Below, one piece after another: positions 33,747 through 42,120 of a stretch of DNA of 64,000 bases; the first letter of the stretch is position 1; every line of letters begins with the position of its first letter. A program made the translations under genes and the position numbers. The DNA comes from Microstegium vimineum (lineage: Eukaryota > Streptophyta > Magnoliopsida > Poales > Poaceae), in NCBI GenBank assembly GCA_022036555.1, contig CM039128.1, positions 1,922,049-1,986,048 of the forward strand, in the 5' to 3' direction. The notes under the pieces were generated by a model that worked only from the letters and a program-made list of their open reading frames with translations, searched no databases and was not told where the DNA came from.

Positions 33747-34826
33747 TGTTGACACCGTTTTTCAGCACGTGTCAAATGAGCTAAGGATTGACTGGTCAGC
33801 GGCTGTTTTCTTTCGGCATCGGGAAAGCATGAGTCAGCATTGTCGATGAAGGTGCTGCGGGAAGACCAAGTGCACTGCTGATGGAGGCTGGATGATCTTT
33901 GCCGACAAAAGTTGATATGTAAAGTCTTGCTGATGCTGATTGCCGATGAAGAGATATTGCCGATTGCCGATGAAGGGTCATTGCCGACTGCCGATGAAGG
34001 GCGGTTGCCGATTGCCGATCGGGAAAGTATTGCCGATGCCGATGGGCGTGACTTAGCGCTTGGTGGCAGCAGAAGATTACAGGTGGCCAAAGAAGGAAGT
34101 CGCAGAGATCTGCCGATGGAAAGTTTCCATCGAGGAGAAGTATAAGGAAACTGGTGTTTTACCAGTATTATTATGTTAGTTTGAATCCGGCTCTTGCATG
34201 AGTCGTTTATTTTCCTTTAAAATAGGTGTATTTGTTTAGGGAAATAAATATTATTGTTTTAGATCCGAGGGAGTTTGTTTTAGGAAGGGTACGAGTCGTG
34301 TCTTTGTACAACTCTCCATGTGGGAGTATAAATATGTACTCGAGGGCTGCAGAAAGAAAAGAATCAATCCAATATCAAACAAACCAATTTTACTCTTATT
34401 CTACTTTTTATCGCAATTTACCCTTTTCTGCATTAGCTGTAGTTATCAACGAGTTCTTCCAAACTTCGACGGGCTACATCACCTTGATCTCCGTCAAATC
34501 CTTTCATGTTCCGCGTGGAAGTACCTCTGAGCCTTGGCATCCGGGCGCATCGTTGTTGCCTCGTTCAGCTCTGCTCTAGTTATCCTGATCAAGCCTCAAT
34601 CCCAGCATCCGGGCGCATCGCCGTTGTCTGGATTGGATCTTGTTCTAGTTATCTTTGATCAATCTGAGCTTTGACATCTGGGCGCATCGTCGTTATCTCG
34701 TTCAGTTTTGTTCTAGTTATCGTCTTTATCGATTAACTGGTCAAATCGACTGGCACGCCTCCGGAATACCGAGCTTTGGGTAATAGCCCGAGGTGTTCAC
34801 AGATTCTGACGCTTTTTGTGTCAACA
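33747..34826 (+). repeat. 3' LTR (1,080 bp)
   Basis: Matches the 5' LTR along its whole length with 28 hand-counted substitutions. About 29 bp around the TATCCGACTCCTGCGTGAGTC segment of the left copy are missing here. The flanking CGTAT is the target duplication. Confidence 0.92.
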
Positions 34827-35061
34827 CGTATTAAAAACGCGGACTAAATATCATCCTTTAGTTCCGGTTGTGACCACAAACCGGGACTAAAGCTTTAGTC
34901 CCGGTTGGAATTCAGAACCGGGACTAAATGTCCTTCCTGTAACAGACTGACACCAGAGCCGTTGGGCAGGGGACCACTAAAGACCTTTTTTGTTCTAGAC
35001 CTAAATTTCGCCGAGACTATTGTCAGTTTTGCATATCGGCCAAAGGTACGTAGTAGTGAGA

Positions 35062-35537
35062 ACTATGCAAGCCATTTTTTTAAAACCACGTCTCATCATC
35101 AGTATATATACAAGATCACTATATAGAAAGTATATATGGCCATATGGGTCAGGTAAATCATTGGTTGATTCGCAAGAAAAAGGTAAATCATTGGTTGCAC
35201 GGTGTTCCGGTCAATGGTTTGTTAATTTAAACCATTTTTTGGTTCTTGCGATATGAGCTCAAGGCAATTTCACCATTTTTCAAGCACCATCTAGCTCAAC
35301 AAAAGCATGGTCTTTCATGGTCTATACATATTTGCAATTTGCACTTTTGTAGTCCATTTATTTATTGCATTGCAGCCACTACAGATCATATTTATATTTA
35401 TTTATAGGACATGGTAAAATTACGGCTGGTGGGCTTCTTCCTCCTTGTCTCCGGCGTCCTACGCCCTTCTTCCTCTCGGTCTCTAGCAGCCCTGTGCCCT
35501 CTTCGCCTCCATCAGAATTCATCATTGCCCCCGGCCA
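35062..35537 (+). promoter_or_regulatory. Duplicated upstream region of peptide gene D
   Basis: AAATCATTGGTTGCACGGTGTTCC, CTTGCGAT.ATGAGCTC, AATTTCACCATTTTT.AAGCACCAT and TATACATATTTGCAATTTGCA match the region upstream of gene B. CAGGTAAATCATTGGTTG occurs twice (35149 and 35180). The promoter is cut off from the gene by a CACTA-like insertion starting at 35538. Confidence 0.6.
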
Positions 35538-36400
35538 CACTACTACACAAATGATTTGGCGAGACAATAATGCCCTTTTATTAACCAAGATGGTTATTTT
35601 TATTAACCGAGGTGATCATAATTAACCACCTCCTAAAATATATTAATAGGGGTGGGTCTTGCAACAGGCTCATCTCTAAAAATATGACCTCTTAGAAGGT
35701 CTGCTCCGTTAATAGGCCAAGCTTGGCCTAGTTCAGCTAGATAGTGCCCTTGAAGTATATATACCAGGTTCTCTCTCGCGGGCTCGTTCTCTCCCCCGTG
35801 CCGCTATCTCTCTCCCGCGCTCCTCCCTCACCCACCGACGACGACGCATGTCTTCTCCACCCCCCCCCCACACGGTGGCGCATGGAAACCACACTCATCC
35901 CCTCTCCCTCACATGACCTTGGCCCTCTCCTCCCCCCACTCCCACACACAGTAGTGCGGGAGATCGCGCCCCTACCTCTTGCAGCGGCGCATGGCGGCAG
36001 GTGCGGGCGACCGACCAGGTTGACGCGGATCTCGTGCCTAACTCTCCCTCTCCTCACCAGCAACCCTCTCCTCTCCTCTCCCAGATCTTGCGGCCGTGGA
36101 TGAGCTGCACAGAGGAGCCTGACGTTGGGTGCCGGCATGGACACAATACAATCCGGTGGCGGTAGGTTGGATTTCGGTGCTTTGTGTGGTACGGCGAGGA
36201 TATAGGCATCGGCGAGCACCTGTGGGGGTGGGCTTAGCGGGTCCGCAGATGGGCTTGCCGGGATTAACCATGTATTTTCTTTTTTATATTTGATTTATCA
36301 AGGTGGACATTTGAACCACCTCGAAAAAGATCCATTTACCGTGACCTTATACCGTGTTCGCAGCGGCCGCCTCCCCCCCCCCCCCCCCCCCCTCATTCTT
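35538..36400 (+). mobile_element. CACTA-like element, left end, in the promoter of gene D
   Basis: CACTACTACACAAATGATTTGGCGAG at 35538 is followed by subterminal motifs TTAACCGAGGTG / AATTAACCACCTC (35590-35640) and, far right, GTGGACATTTGAACCACCTCG (36302-36322). The interior has a C/T-rich 5'-UTR-like part and no recognisable protein. The right end was not located; it must lie before about 36660, where similarity to the gene B leader resumes. A C17 run lies at about 36376-36392. Confidence 0.55.
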
Positions 36401-36689
36401 CTATGATGAGCTTTAGCCATGGAGCTCCGATCCCCACCCTAACCTAGTCCAGGCGACACCGCCACCGTCAGGGCCTCTAATAAACCGCCCTATATATCAT
36501 TGTCTCCACTACCTAGCCAACACCTCTCTCTCTCTTAAACCCACCAGAGTTGGGAAAGAAGGGGTAGGGCGGGCGTAGGCTTTGTGCGAGAGCATTGTGG
36601 GGTGCGCGGGCGCGGCCAGCGGCCGGGGAGGACCTCGCCAGAGTTGGGGCGTGGGCCTGTTTTAAAGTCATTGTCTTGTTTATATCCAT

Positions 36690-36791
36690 ATATAGAGATG
36701 CAGCTGGAGCCTGTATAGTAGCGCCGCCGCCTTTCCATGCCAAGCTAGCTACGTCACATTCACACACACAAAAAACATATAGACCTCCCGC

Positions 36792-36840
<49 letters not shown>

Positions 36841-36895
36841 GCACCCACCACGTACCCCAGTCGGTCACCACCACCATCAGCCAACACCAACAATA
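36690..36895 (+). promoter_or_regulatory. Core promoter/leader of peptide gene D with (AT)n tract
   Basis: CATATATAGAGATGCAGCTGGAGCCTGTATAGTAGCGCC and CAAGCTAGCTACGTCACATTCACAC match gene B. An (AT)n tract of about 20 units at 36797-36837 sits 60 bp before the ATG. CACCACCATCAGCCAACA precedes the start, as in gene B. Confidence 0.6.
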
Positions 36896-37315
36896 ATGGC
36901 CACCCGAAACAGCAGGACCGTCGCCGCCAGAGTGCCGGCGGTCGCTGCACTGCTTCTTCTTGTAGTACTTGCGACGACCGTCTCGCTGGCCTCGGCGGCG
37001 CGTCCTGCACCTGCTAACCCCAGCCTGAAGTCTGCCGCTCCATCGCCTCCGGCAACGACTGATGTCGAGGCGTCCGCCGTCGCCGCCGGCATGCCGCTGC
37101 TGGTGACGAAGAAGGTCTTCGTTTCTCCATCCGAAGCGCCGTCGCCAGGCACCGAGACAAGCGTGCGCGTCGTCGTCTCCCCGCCGTTACCGGCAAGCTC
37201 GGTGGACTGGCGCCGCAGCATCTCGGCGGAGGCGGCGAATGACATCACTCTACCCATCCCTCCCTCCGGGCCTAGTGACGGGCACAACAGTGAGCCGCCG
37301 ACTGGCCAGCCGTGA
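36896..37315 (+). CDS. Secreted IDA/PIP-like peptide precursor, copy D
   Basis: A single-exon 139-aa precursor. Signal peptide 1-35 (MATRNSRTVAARVPAVAALL then a Leu/Val core; likely cut after SLASA before ARPA). An Ala/Pro/Ser/Val spacer with GTETSVRVVVSPPLPA follows. Near residues 118-129 is PIPPSGPSDGHN, then a short Glu/Pro tail (SEPPTGQP). It differs from copy B's core only by Asp for Gly at position 9, and lies at the equivalent place of the duplicated block. Family knowledge: IDA/IDL peptides act on HAESA and HSL receptor kinases in abscission, root emergence and stress. The missing basic residues before His-Asn may alter receptor choice. Confidence 0.8.
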   Translation: MATRNSRTVAARVPAVAALLLLVVLATTVSLASAARPAPANPSLKSAAPSPPATTDVEASAVAAGMPLLVTKKVFVSPSEAPSPGTETSVRVVVSPPLPASSVDWRRSISAEAANDITLPIPPSGPSDGHNSEPPTGQP

Positions 37316-37620
37316 TCATGTGTTCTTGGAGTATACCCTGCGGTTTGATCTGTTGCATTCTTGCATGCATGAGGCGTGTGTTTCTCGTGTCATGTTCCAT
37401 GGCGAGGACGAGGAGAGATCTCAGCATGCATTTGTGCATCATCAATGGTTTGTTAGTGCTTTGTGGTGATGATGAGCTTGTAAGAGTACTCTTTATGCAT
37501 GTGTCATTTCTTGGATCATGGCAACTAGCAATTTGATCGAATACAAAGTGCCAACTTTGACGTTTTTTATTTCTTCATTCTGAAATAATAGAACTCAGCA
37601 AGCCGTTTTTTCTTTAAAGC
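37316..37620 (+). other. 3' UTR of peptide gene D
   Basis: Shared with copies B and C: CATGCATGAGGC.TG..T, AGCATGCATTTGTGCATCA, GATGAGCTTGTAAGA, GTGCCAACTTTGACGTTTTTTATTTCTTC and AATAATAGAACTCAGCAAGCCG. The last phrase is the intact form of the site into which the 13.4-kb nested element was inserted in copy C. Confidence 0.75.
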
Positions 37621-38864
37621 TACAGCCTACAAGCAGATCTGTCAACATGAGAAACGCGATTGCTGAGGAGATCTGTGCCTACACGCTTGCTGAGGAGATC
37701 CTCATTGAGTCATTTCGAATGAGTCGAGGTATAGGAGTTTTTTAAAAAGGAAAACTAGTTACAAAAATACCAAAACGTGGTTTCTCATGTAGACGTACTC
37801 GGCATCTGTTCAAGCCACCTCTATAGTTTCTAAGCATTTTCTTTTATTTTCTTTTCGGCCCATGGTGTGTTTTGGGCCATGAAGTAATTTTCAGCGAGAA
37901 CGAACAATATTTTTTAACAAATAAATATTATTTTTCTCTCACAGCATTGAGCATAAGCTAAATTTTAGTGAAACGAACATAGCATCTCCATATTTTTCAC
38001 TCCCCGTATTATTAAAATGGAACCTTTCCAAAAAAAACATAGGTACATGAATAATTCCCTGCAATAGTGATCCTAACTTTATTTCCAAAATCTTTAAAAT
38101 AAAAAATGATATGTCACAGAATCTTATGTGATCTGAGGCCTCCATCCTGTGGACGTGTGCTGGATTTTTTTTTTTTTGACAATTTGCCATAGCTAGCACT
38201 GTCGCAGGCAGGTAAAGTCAAGATCACGTCTCGCACCACGTCATAAAGGGTTTGTTTGGATTTCATGAACAGATATTAACAGCTAAAATTTAGCTCTAGC
38301 TAGTTCATCCAAATAAGAGTGCTACAGATGGGCTACTTTTTAACCAAGCTTAGCTAGTTTTTAGTTAATAATTCACCAAATATAACTCGCTAATAGTTTA
38401 TTATTAGTAATATGTGCACCTCTTGATTAGCATGAGAATCCACTAAACATATATTGGCTAATAGTTACTTGGCTAGTGCCCATCTGGACAATCTTTCCTT
38501 TTTAATATAGCATGCAGCTCTCCTGGTTTCAAAAAAAAAAAGTTAGTTGGCTAATTTTTCACTAGCCAACTTTTAGCTCAAGCTAGTAATTAGTTAGAAC
38601 GCTAGTTCAAAGAGAATCTTAGTAGGATCCGAGCTAAAAATTGGTAATGATCATGAAGAAAGAGCCCAATCAGTCAGATCTTGCTAATTTAATGAGTGCA
38701 TTGATTCTAACCGGGTAGCTGATTGATTAGTACTGCTTGCTGGGTAACACGTTTATCTCAGCAACCTTCCCGTTGTTAATTTCTTTTGATAATAAAGAAA
38801 AGTTTTGACATCAGACATTCTCCAAAAAGAGAGAGAGAAATTAGACCAAATCATTACGTATAGA
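37621..38864. other. Duplicated intergenic DNA downstream of gene D
   Basis: Collinear with 7190-8600, including CTTGCTGAGGAGATC, GGCCCATGGTGTGTTTTGGGCCA, CTAACTTTATTTCCAAAA, the MITE at 38247-38617 and the end block TGATTAGT.CTGCTTGCTGGGTAAC...AAGAAAAGTTTTGACATCAGACATTCTCCAAAAA. No gene. Confidence 0.65.
38475..38541 (+). mobile_element. Tiny poly(A)-tailed retroinsertion, 67 bp
   Basis: Inside the duplicated MITE, 56 bp beginning AGTGCCCATCTGGACAATC plus eleven A residues are present here but absent at the matching place near 8330 (AGTTAGTTGGCTCATTTTT). GTTACTTGGCT before it (38464-38474) and GTTAGTTGGCT after it (38542-38552) form an 11-bp target duplication with one mismatch. The tail plus long target duplication indicate LINE-type retroposition of a very short RNA. 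The source is unknown. Confidence 0.65.
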
Positions 38865-39284
38865 CACTAAGTAAAGAAAAGGCCTTTCGTCGATGTACAA
38901 AATGAGCTTTAGTCTTGAAATTTTTTGCGTCCAAGACTAATAGATCTTTAGTCCCGGTTGGTAACACCAACCGAGATCCAGAACATTTAGTCCCGGCTGG
39001 TAATACCAAATCAACCGGGACTAAAGATCGACCCTTTATTTTCGGTTGGTGTTACGAACCGAGACTTTGATGTTACCAGGGCTAAAGTGTTACCAATCGG
39101 GGGCTAAAGGTCCCTCTACGGTGGGTTTAAAAGGAAAACGTCTCATTCATTGACAGATGTGTTGCGTAAGTGGAGTGGTTAGCTACGCGTGAGGGAGTGC
39201 GTGAGATCTTGAGTTCGATTCTTAGGGGGCCGCAGTTGAGGTGGGGGGAGTCTTTATTTTTTTAAAGCGATTTCTGTACTAGTG
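38865..39284. mobile_element. Non-autonomous CACTA element, 420 bp
   Basis: Starts CACTAAGTAAAGAAAAGGC and ends GCGATTTCTGTACTAGTG (complement CACTAGTACAGAAATCGC). The target duplication is AGA (38862-38864 and 39285-39287). TTTAGTCCCGGTTGGTAA.ACCAACCG palindromes lie at 38950-39100. Near 39160-39225 a segment with GTAAGTGGAGTGGTTAGC and TTGAGTTCGATTC resembles the A and B boxes of a tRNA promoter, but no cloverleaf can be folded. Confidence 0.8.
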
Positions 39285-39287
39285 AGA

Positions 39288-39916
39288 CAGTCTGAAAATT
39301 CAAGGAAACACGGGTTCAAACCTTAACAATAAACCAATAAAAAAACATCCATTCATCACAGAAAAAATATGGGTTAGCTTTACGCAACCAAAAGGAGCGT
39401 GTGCCGCATGTTGCCTCTTTTGGTCCGGTTCATTCAACATTCGTAGCGTTCTTTCATTGGGCACCACATCCGCGTGATGTCTTCCTTGTCGCTTAGTTCT
39501 TTTTCCTATTTCTTTTTTTTCTTCCTGTTTCATTTTTATTTTAGTTACTTTTATTTACATCTCTTTACTCTGTTCAAATACATTGATTTTACTGTCTATA
39601 TAGAAATAATATATCTAAGTGCATTGTAAAAACTTCAAAACATCTTATAATTTGAAATAGAGGGAGTGGTTATTATTATTGTAAGTGTACACTCATCATA
39701 TGCATGGTCCATTTTTCATTTTCTTTAGCATTGTTGTGATTGCCACGTGTACATCATTATTATTTATGTTGTGCAACATTTTTCTTCTAAAAGTTGTATA
39801 TTTTAATTTTTTAAATAAGGTGGAATATCTTAATCTACAGTTGCTCCTTCATTCCAAATTGGAAATCGTTTGGACTTCCTAGTAGTATAACAAAAACAAT
39901 ATAAAAAAAAACTAAA
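39288..39916. other. Intergenic, no feature seen
   Basis: AT-rich DNA with short frames only. Confidence 0.4.
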
Positions 39917-40886
39917 TCTATACCTAATAATAAAGAGGCAAAATTTCTCTCTATTTTTTTATGATCTTCCCTAACTAACTATGTGAATGTAGTCTACTAC
40001 AACCCTTCTATTTTTATATATAGAGATTAGACATCAATATAGTTAAGAATCATATTCTAATCCAAATGGAATACCTCCGAGTAAGATGAATAAAAATTCT
40101 AATTCTAATTCAACTCCAAATCCAAATAGTAAAAGGCAAGAAGACAGATCTATTTCCAATTCTATATATAATTCATGCTCATACAAGTTTGAATAGCTCT
40201 TGTCTCGTATGATACAGAATTCGATTCCAAAACATGTTGGGTTACGTATGTGACTTAGACTCAGAAACAACTAGATTTTCATACAATTCTTATTCTAACA
40301 TGGCTCGTGATGGAATATCTTCAAGTAAGATGAATAGGGATTTTAATCCTAATCTAAATCCAGTAAAAGGCAAGAGTACACATCTATTTTCAATTCTATA
40401 CAGTGCTCATATAAGTTTGAATAGCTCTTGTCTAACATGATACGAAGTTCAATTTCAAAACATATTGAGTCGTGTATGTGATATGGACTCAGAGACAACT
40501 AGTTTTTCATACGAATTCTATTTTGACATGACCTATGACTGAAGATATTATATTATATTTCTCCAAGTCAATTCTTTTAAAAAATAGTTTTTCAATACAA
40601 ATTAATGACATGTAAAGGGAAAATGAATAGTAATAAAAAGGAATACAATAGACTACATCACATGTTGTAGAAAAAAAGTAATGACATAGACAAAAATTAT
40701 AAATAAAAAATAAATAGCAATAAACTCCATGACAGACTCCTCTGATTTAAAACTCGGAAAAGACCATGTATTTAGCTTGAAAAATAGCAATATGATAAGT
40801 TGTTGACGAAAAAAATAGGTTGAAAGAGATATAAAAAAACATGTTTGATTTTTTCTCCTGTTACAACGCACGAGCATGTTTGCTAG
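39917..40886 (+). mobile_element. Non-autonomous Helitron, 970 bp
   Basis: The 5' end TCTATACCTAATAATAAAGA is the usual grass Helitron start. The 3' end TGTTACAACGCACGAGCATG...TTTGCTAG resembles the standard CCCGTTGCAACGCACGGGCA...CTAG hairpin end. The left neighbour is A and the right neighbour is T, as required for insertion between A and T. The interior has two tandem copies of an about 245-bp repeat (about 40062-40310 and 40311-40550; AGTAAGATGAATA, AAGTTTGAATAGCTCTTGTCT, GACTCAGA.ACAACTAG). It has no Rep/helicase gene. Confidence 0.85.
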
Positions 40887-40994
40887 TGACTTATAATTTG
40901 GAATGGTGGAAGTACCTTTTGAAAAAGTATGGAATGGTTAAAGAACAAAGTTCAAATATATATTGACAAATGATGTTTCAAATATATATCATCA

Positions 40995-41147
40995 AGGAGA
41001 GTCAATACATGTTGTTTTTGTTGTGGCTCCATCGATTATGTATACTATATAGTCGTTGGACTAGAATCACAAGGAGAGTCAATACATGTTGTTTTTGTTG
41101 TGGATCCATCGATTATGTATACTATATATATAGCCGCTGGACTAGAA
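40995..41147. repeat. Tandem duplication, about 77-bp unit
   Basis: AAGGAGAGTCAATACATGTTGTTTTTGTTGTGG.TCCATCGATTATGTATACTATATA..AG is repeated twice. A single, older copy lies upstream of gene E (about 9695-9760), so the duplication happened after the block duplicated. Confidence 0.85.
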
Positions 41148-41409
41148 TCATTTGCCATCCATATCCCACCTAGCCAAATTCCAGCTCATCAGCATGAATT
41201 AGATTTGAAAAACGAAGAAAGATATAAATGAGTGCCAAACATGGTGGTGCATTAAAAGTCTTACATTTATTTAAATTACTCTCCACAAGAGAAATCTAGT
41301 CTCGGCTCAACTACATATATATACGTTATCAGTCCAAACTTGTACCCTCCACAATACACTCTCCTATACAAAAAATACTGAAAGAAGGAGAAGAAAAAAA
41401 ACCAAAGCC
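41148..41409 (+). promoter_or_regulatory. Promoter/leader of peptide gene F
   Basis: Collinear with 9765-10016 upstream of gene E. CCTATACAAAAAATACTGAAAGAAGGAGA lies just before the ATG in both. GATATAAATGAGTGCCAAA is a conserved TATA-like stretch, though far from the start codon. Confidence 0.5.
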
Positions 41410-41685
41410 ATGACTAGCAACAAGAACATTGCCGCCACCATGGTGACTGTTGCGATGGTGTTAGTATTGGCGACGACGCTCCTGACAACAATGGCGGATG
41501 CACGACCGTACTTGGATGTGTTGCCTTTGTCGACATCACATGTCGTGGATGGGAATTTGTTGCCGCACAAGGTCATACCACCCTCTGGGCCTAGCGATTT
41601 CTTTAGCCCGACGATGAGCCGTCGGCACCGCCTGTCGAGGCGACAATCAACCATGGTAATTGAGTGCGAGGAGTGGTGTGAATGA
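41410..41685 (+). CDS. Short divergent IDA/PIP-like peptide precursor, copy F, frameshifted tail
   Basis: A 91-aa frame: MTSNKNIAATM, a hydrophobic signal segment with likely cut after MADA, PYLDVLPLSTSH, and the core HKVIPPSGPSDFF. After the core the frame differs from copy E: a 1-nt deletion between 41602 and 41617 (14 bases where copy E has 15) shifts it into SPTMSRRHRL...ECEEWCE. The abandoned frame still reads DEPSAPPVEATINHGN and stops at the same TGA as copy E. The signal peptide and the VIPPSGPSD core are intact, so a peptide could still be released if processing ends near the core. Confidence 0.5.
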   Translation: MTSNKNIAATMVTVAMVLVLATTLLTTMADARPYLDVLPLSTSHVVDGNLLPHKVIPPSGPSDFFSPTMSRRHRLSRRQSTMVIECEEWCE

Positions 41686-42120
41686 GAATGGTTGGTGATG
41701 TAGGGGTGAATGCATCACAAGGGCCATAGTGTCATGTAATGACTTATGTAAGAACTTGAAATAACAAGAGCATGTCTTGATCATTTTCATTGGGTTTTTC
41801 ATATGCATGTGTATCTTATTTATTCCTCCAAACACAAGGTTAATCGCCTTTTCTCTCTCTACTTTCACTGTCACTTAAGCACGCCACCATAAGCTTGTAT
41901 AGTAGCGTAAGGATGGTGGCGGGGCTCTCTCTCTCTCTCTCTCTCTTCGAGCCTAAGCACTCTTTCCCCATCCCACTCCTAGAGGCAACCTTGGCGGTGG
42001 TTGGGTGGCTCGATGTTAGTTGTTTGCCAACCCCTTGGGTGGATCCGATCTCTCTATGGGCCATGGCTGGATCTTGCTAGGAGTAGTCTATGGTGTCAGG
42101 TTTAAGGTCGACTTGGATAC
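41686..42120. other. 3' flank of peptide gene F
   Basis: Matches the flank of gene E over at least 41686-41830, and again in short phrases (GGCAACCTTGGCGGTGGTTG; TAGTCTATGGTGT) up to about 42090. A (CT)n run at 41927-41945 is a microsatellite. Confidence 0.5.

Larger units (their letters stand above)
24639..34826 (+). mobile_element. Pol-deleted Ty3/gypsy LTR element carrying an antisense PMD gene
   Basis: Complete ends: TGTTGACACCG...GTGTCAACA LTRs at 24639-25747 and 33747-34826, flanked by CGTAT on both sides (24634-24638 and 34827-34831). Order: LTR, primer-binding site, gag-like frame (25799-29176, broken by three stops), about 400 bp of unclear DNA, the last about 75 codons of pol, then an antisense spliced gene, polypurine tract and LTR. 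Protease, reverse transcriptase, RNase H and most of integrase are absent, so mobility would need a helper element. Comparing the LTRs by eye gives 28 substitutions over about 1,080 bases plus one 29-bp deletion in the right LTR, about 2.6%. With the often-used grass rate of 1.3e-8 per site per year this is about one million years. The hexamer ATCGGC/GCCGAT is hugely over-represented throughout. Confidence 0.9.
21695..35058. mobile_element. CACTA-like element split by a nested gypsy element
   Basis: The left end is CAGTACTGCAGAAGTCAGC at 21695; the right end is CAAAGGTACGTAGTAGTG ending at 35058. AGA flanks both sides (21692-21694 and 35059-35061), as expected of the 3-bp CACTA target duplication. 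The paralogous empty site behind gene D (37580-37610) confirms both boundaries. Subterminal TTTAGTCCCGG palindromes lie at 21713-21893 and 34858-34925. Without the nested 10.2-kb element it is about 3.2 kb. The left CAGTA is a changed CACTA. No transposase is recognisable; a GRF zinc-finger frame and an unknown frame lie on the minus strand. Confidence 0.75.

Noticed and set aside
39160..39225. tRNA gene
   Set aside because: A- and B-box-like words are present, but no acceptor, anticodon or T-arm stems can be formed.
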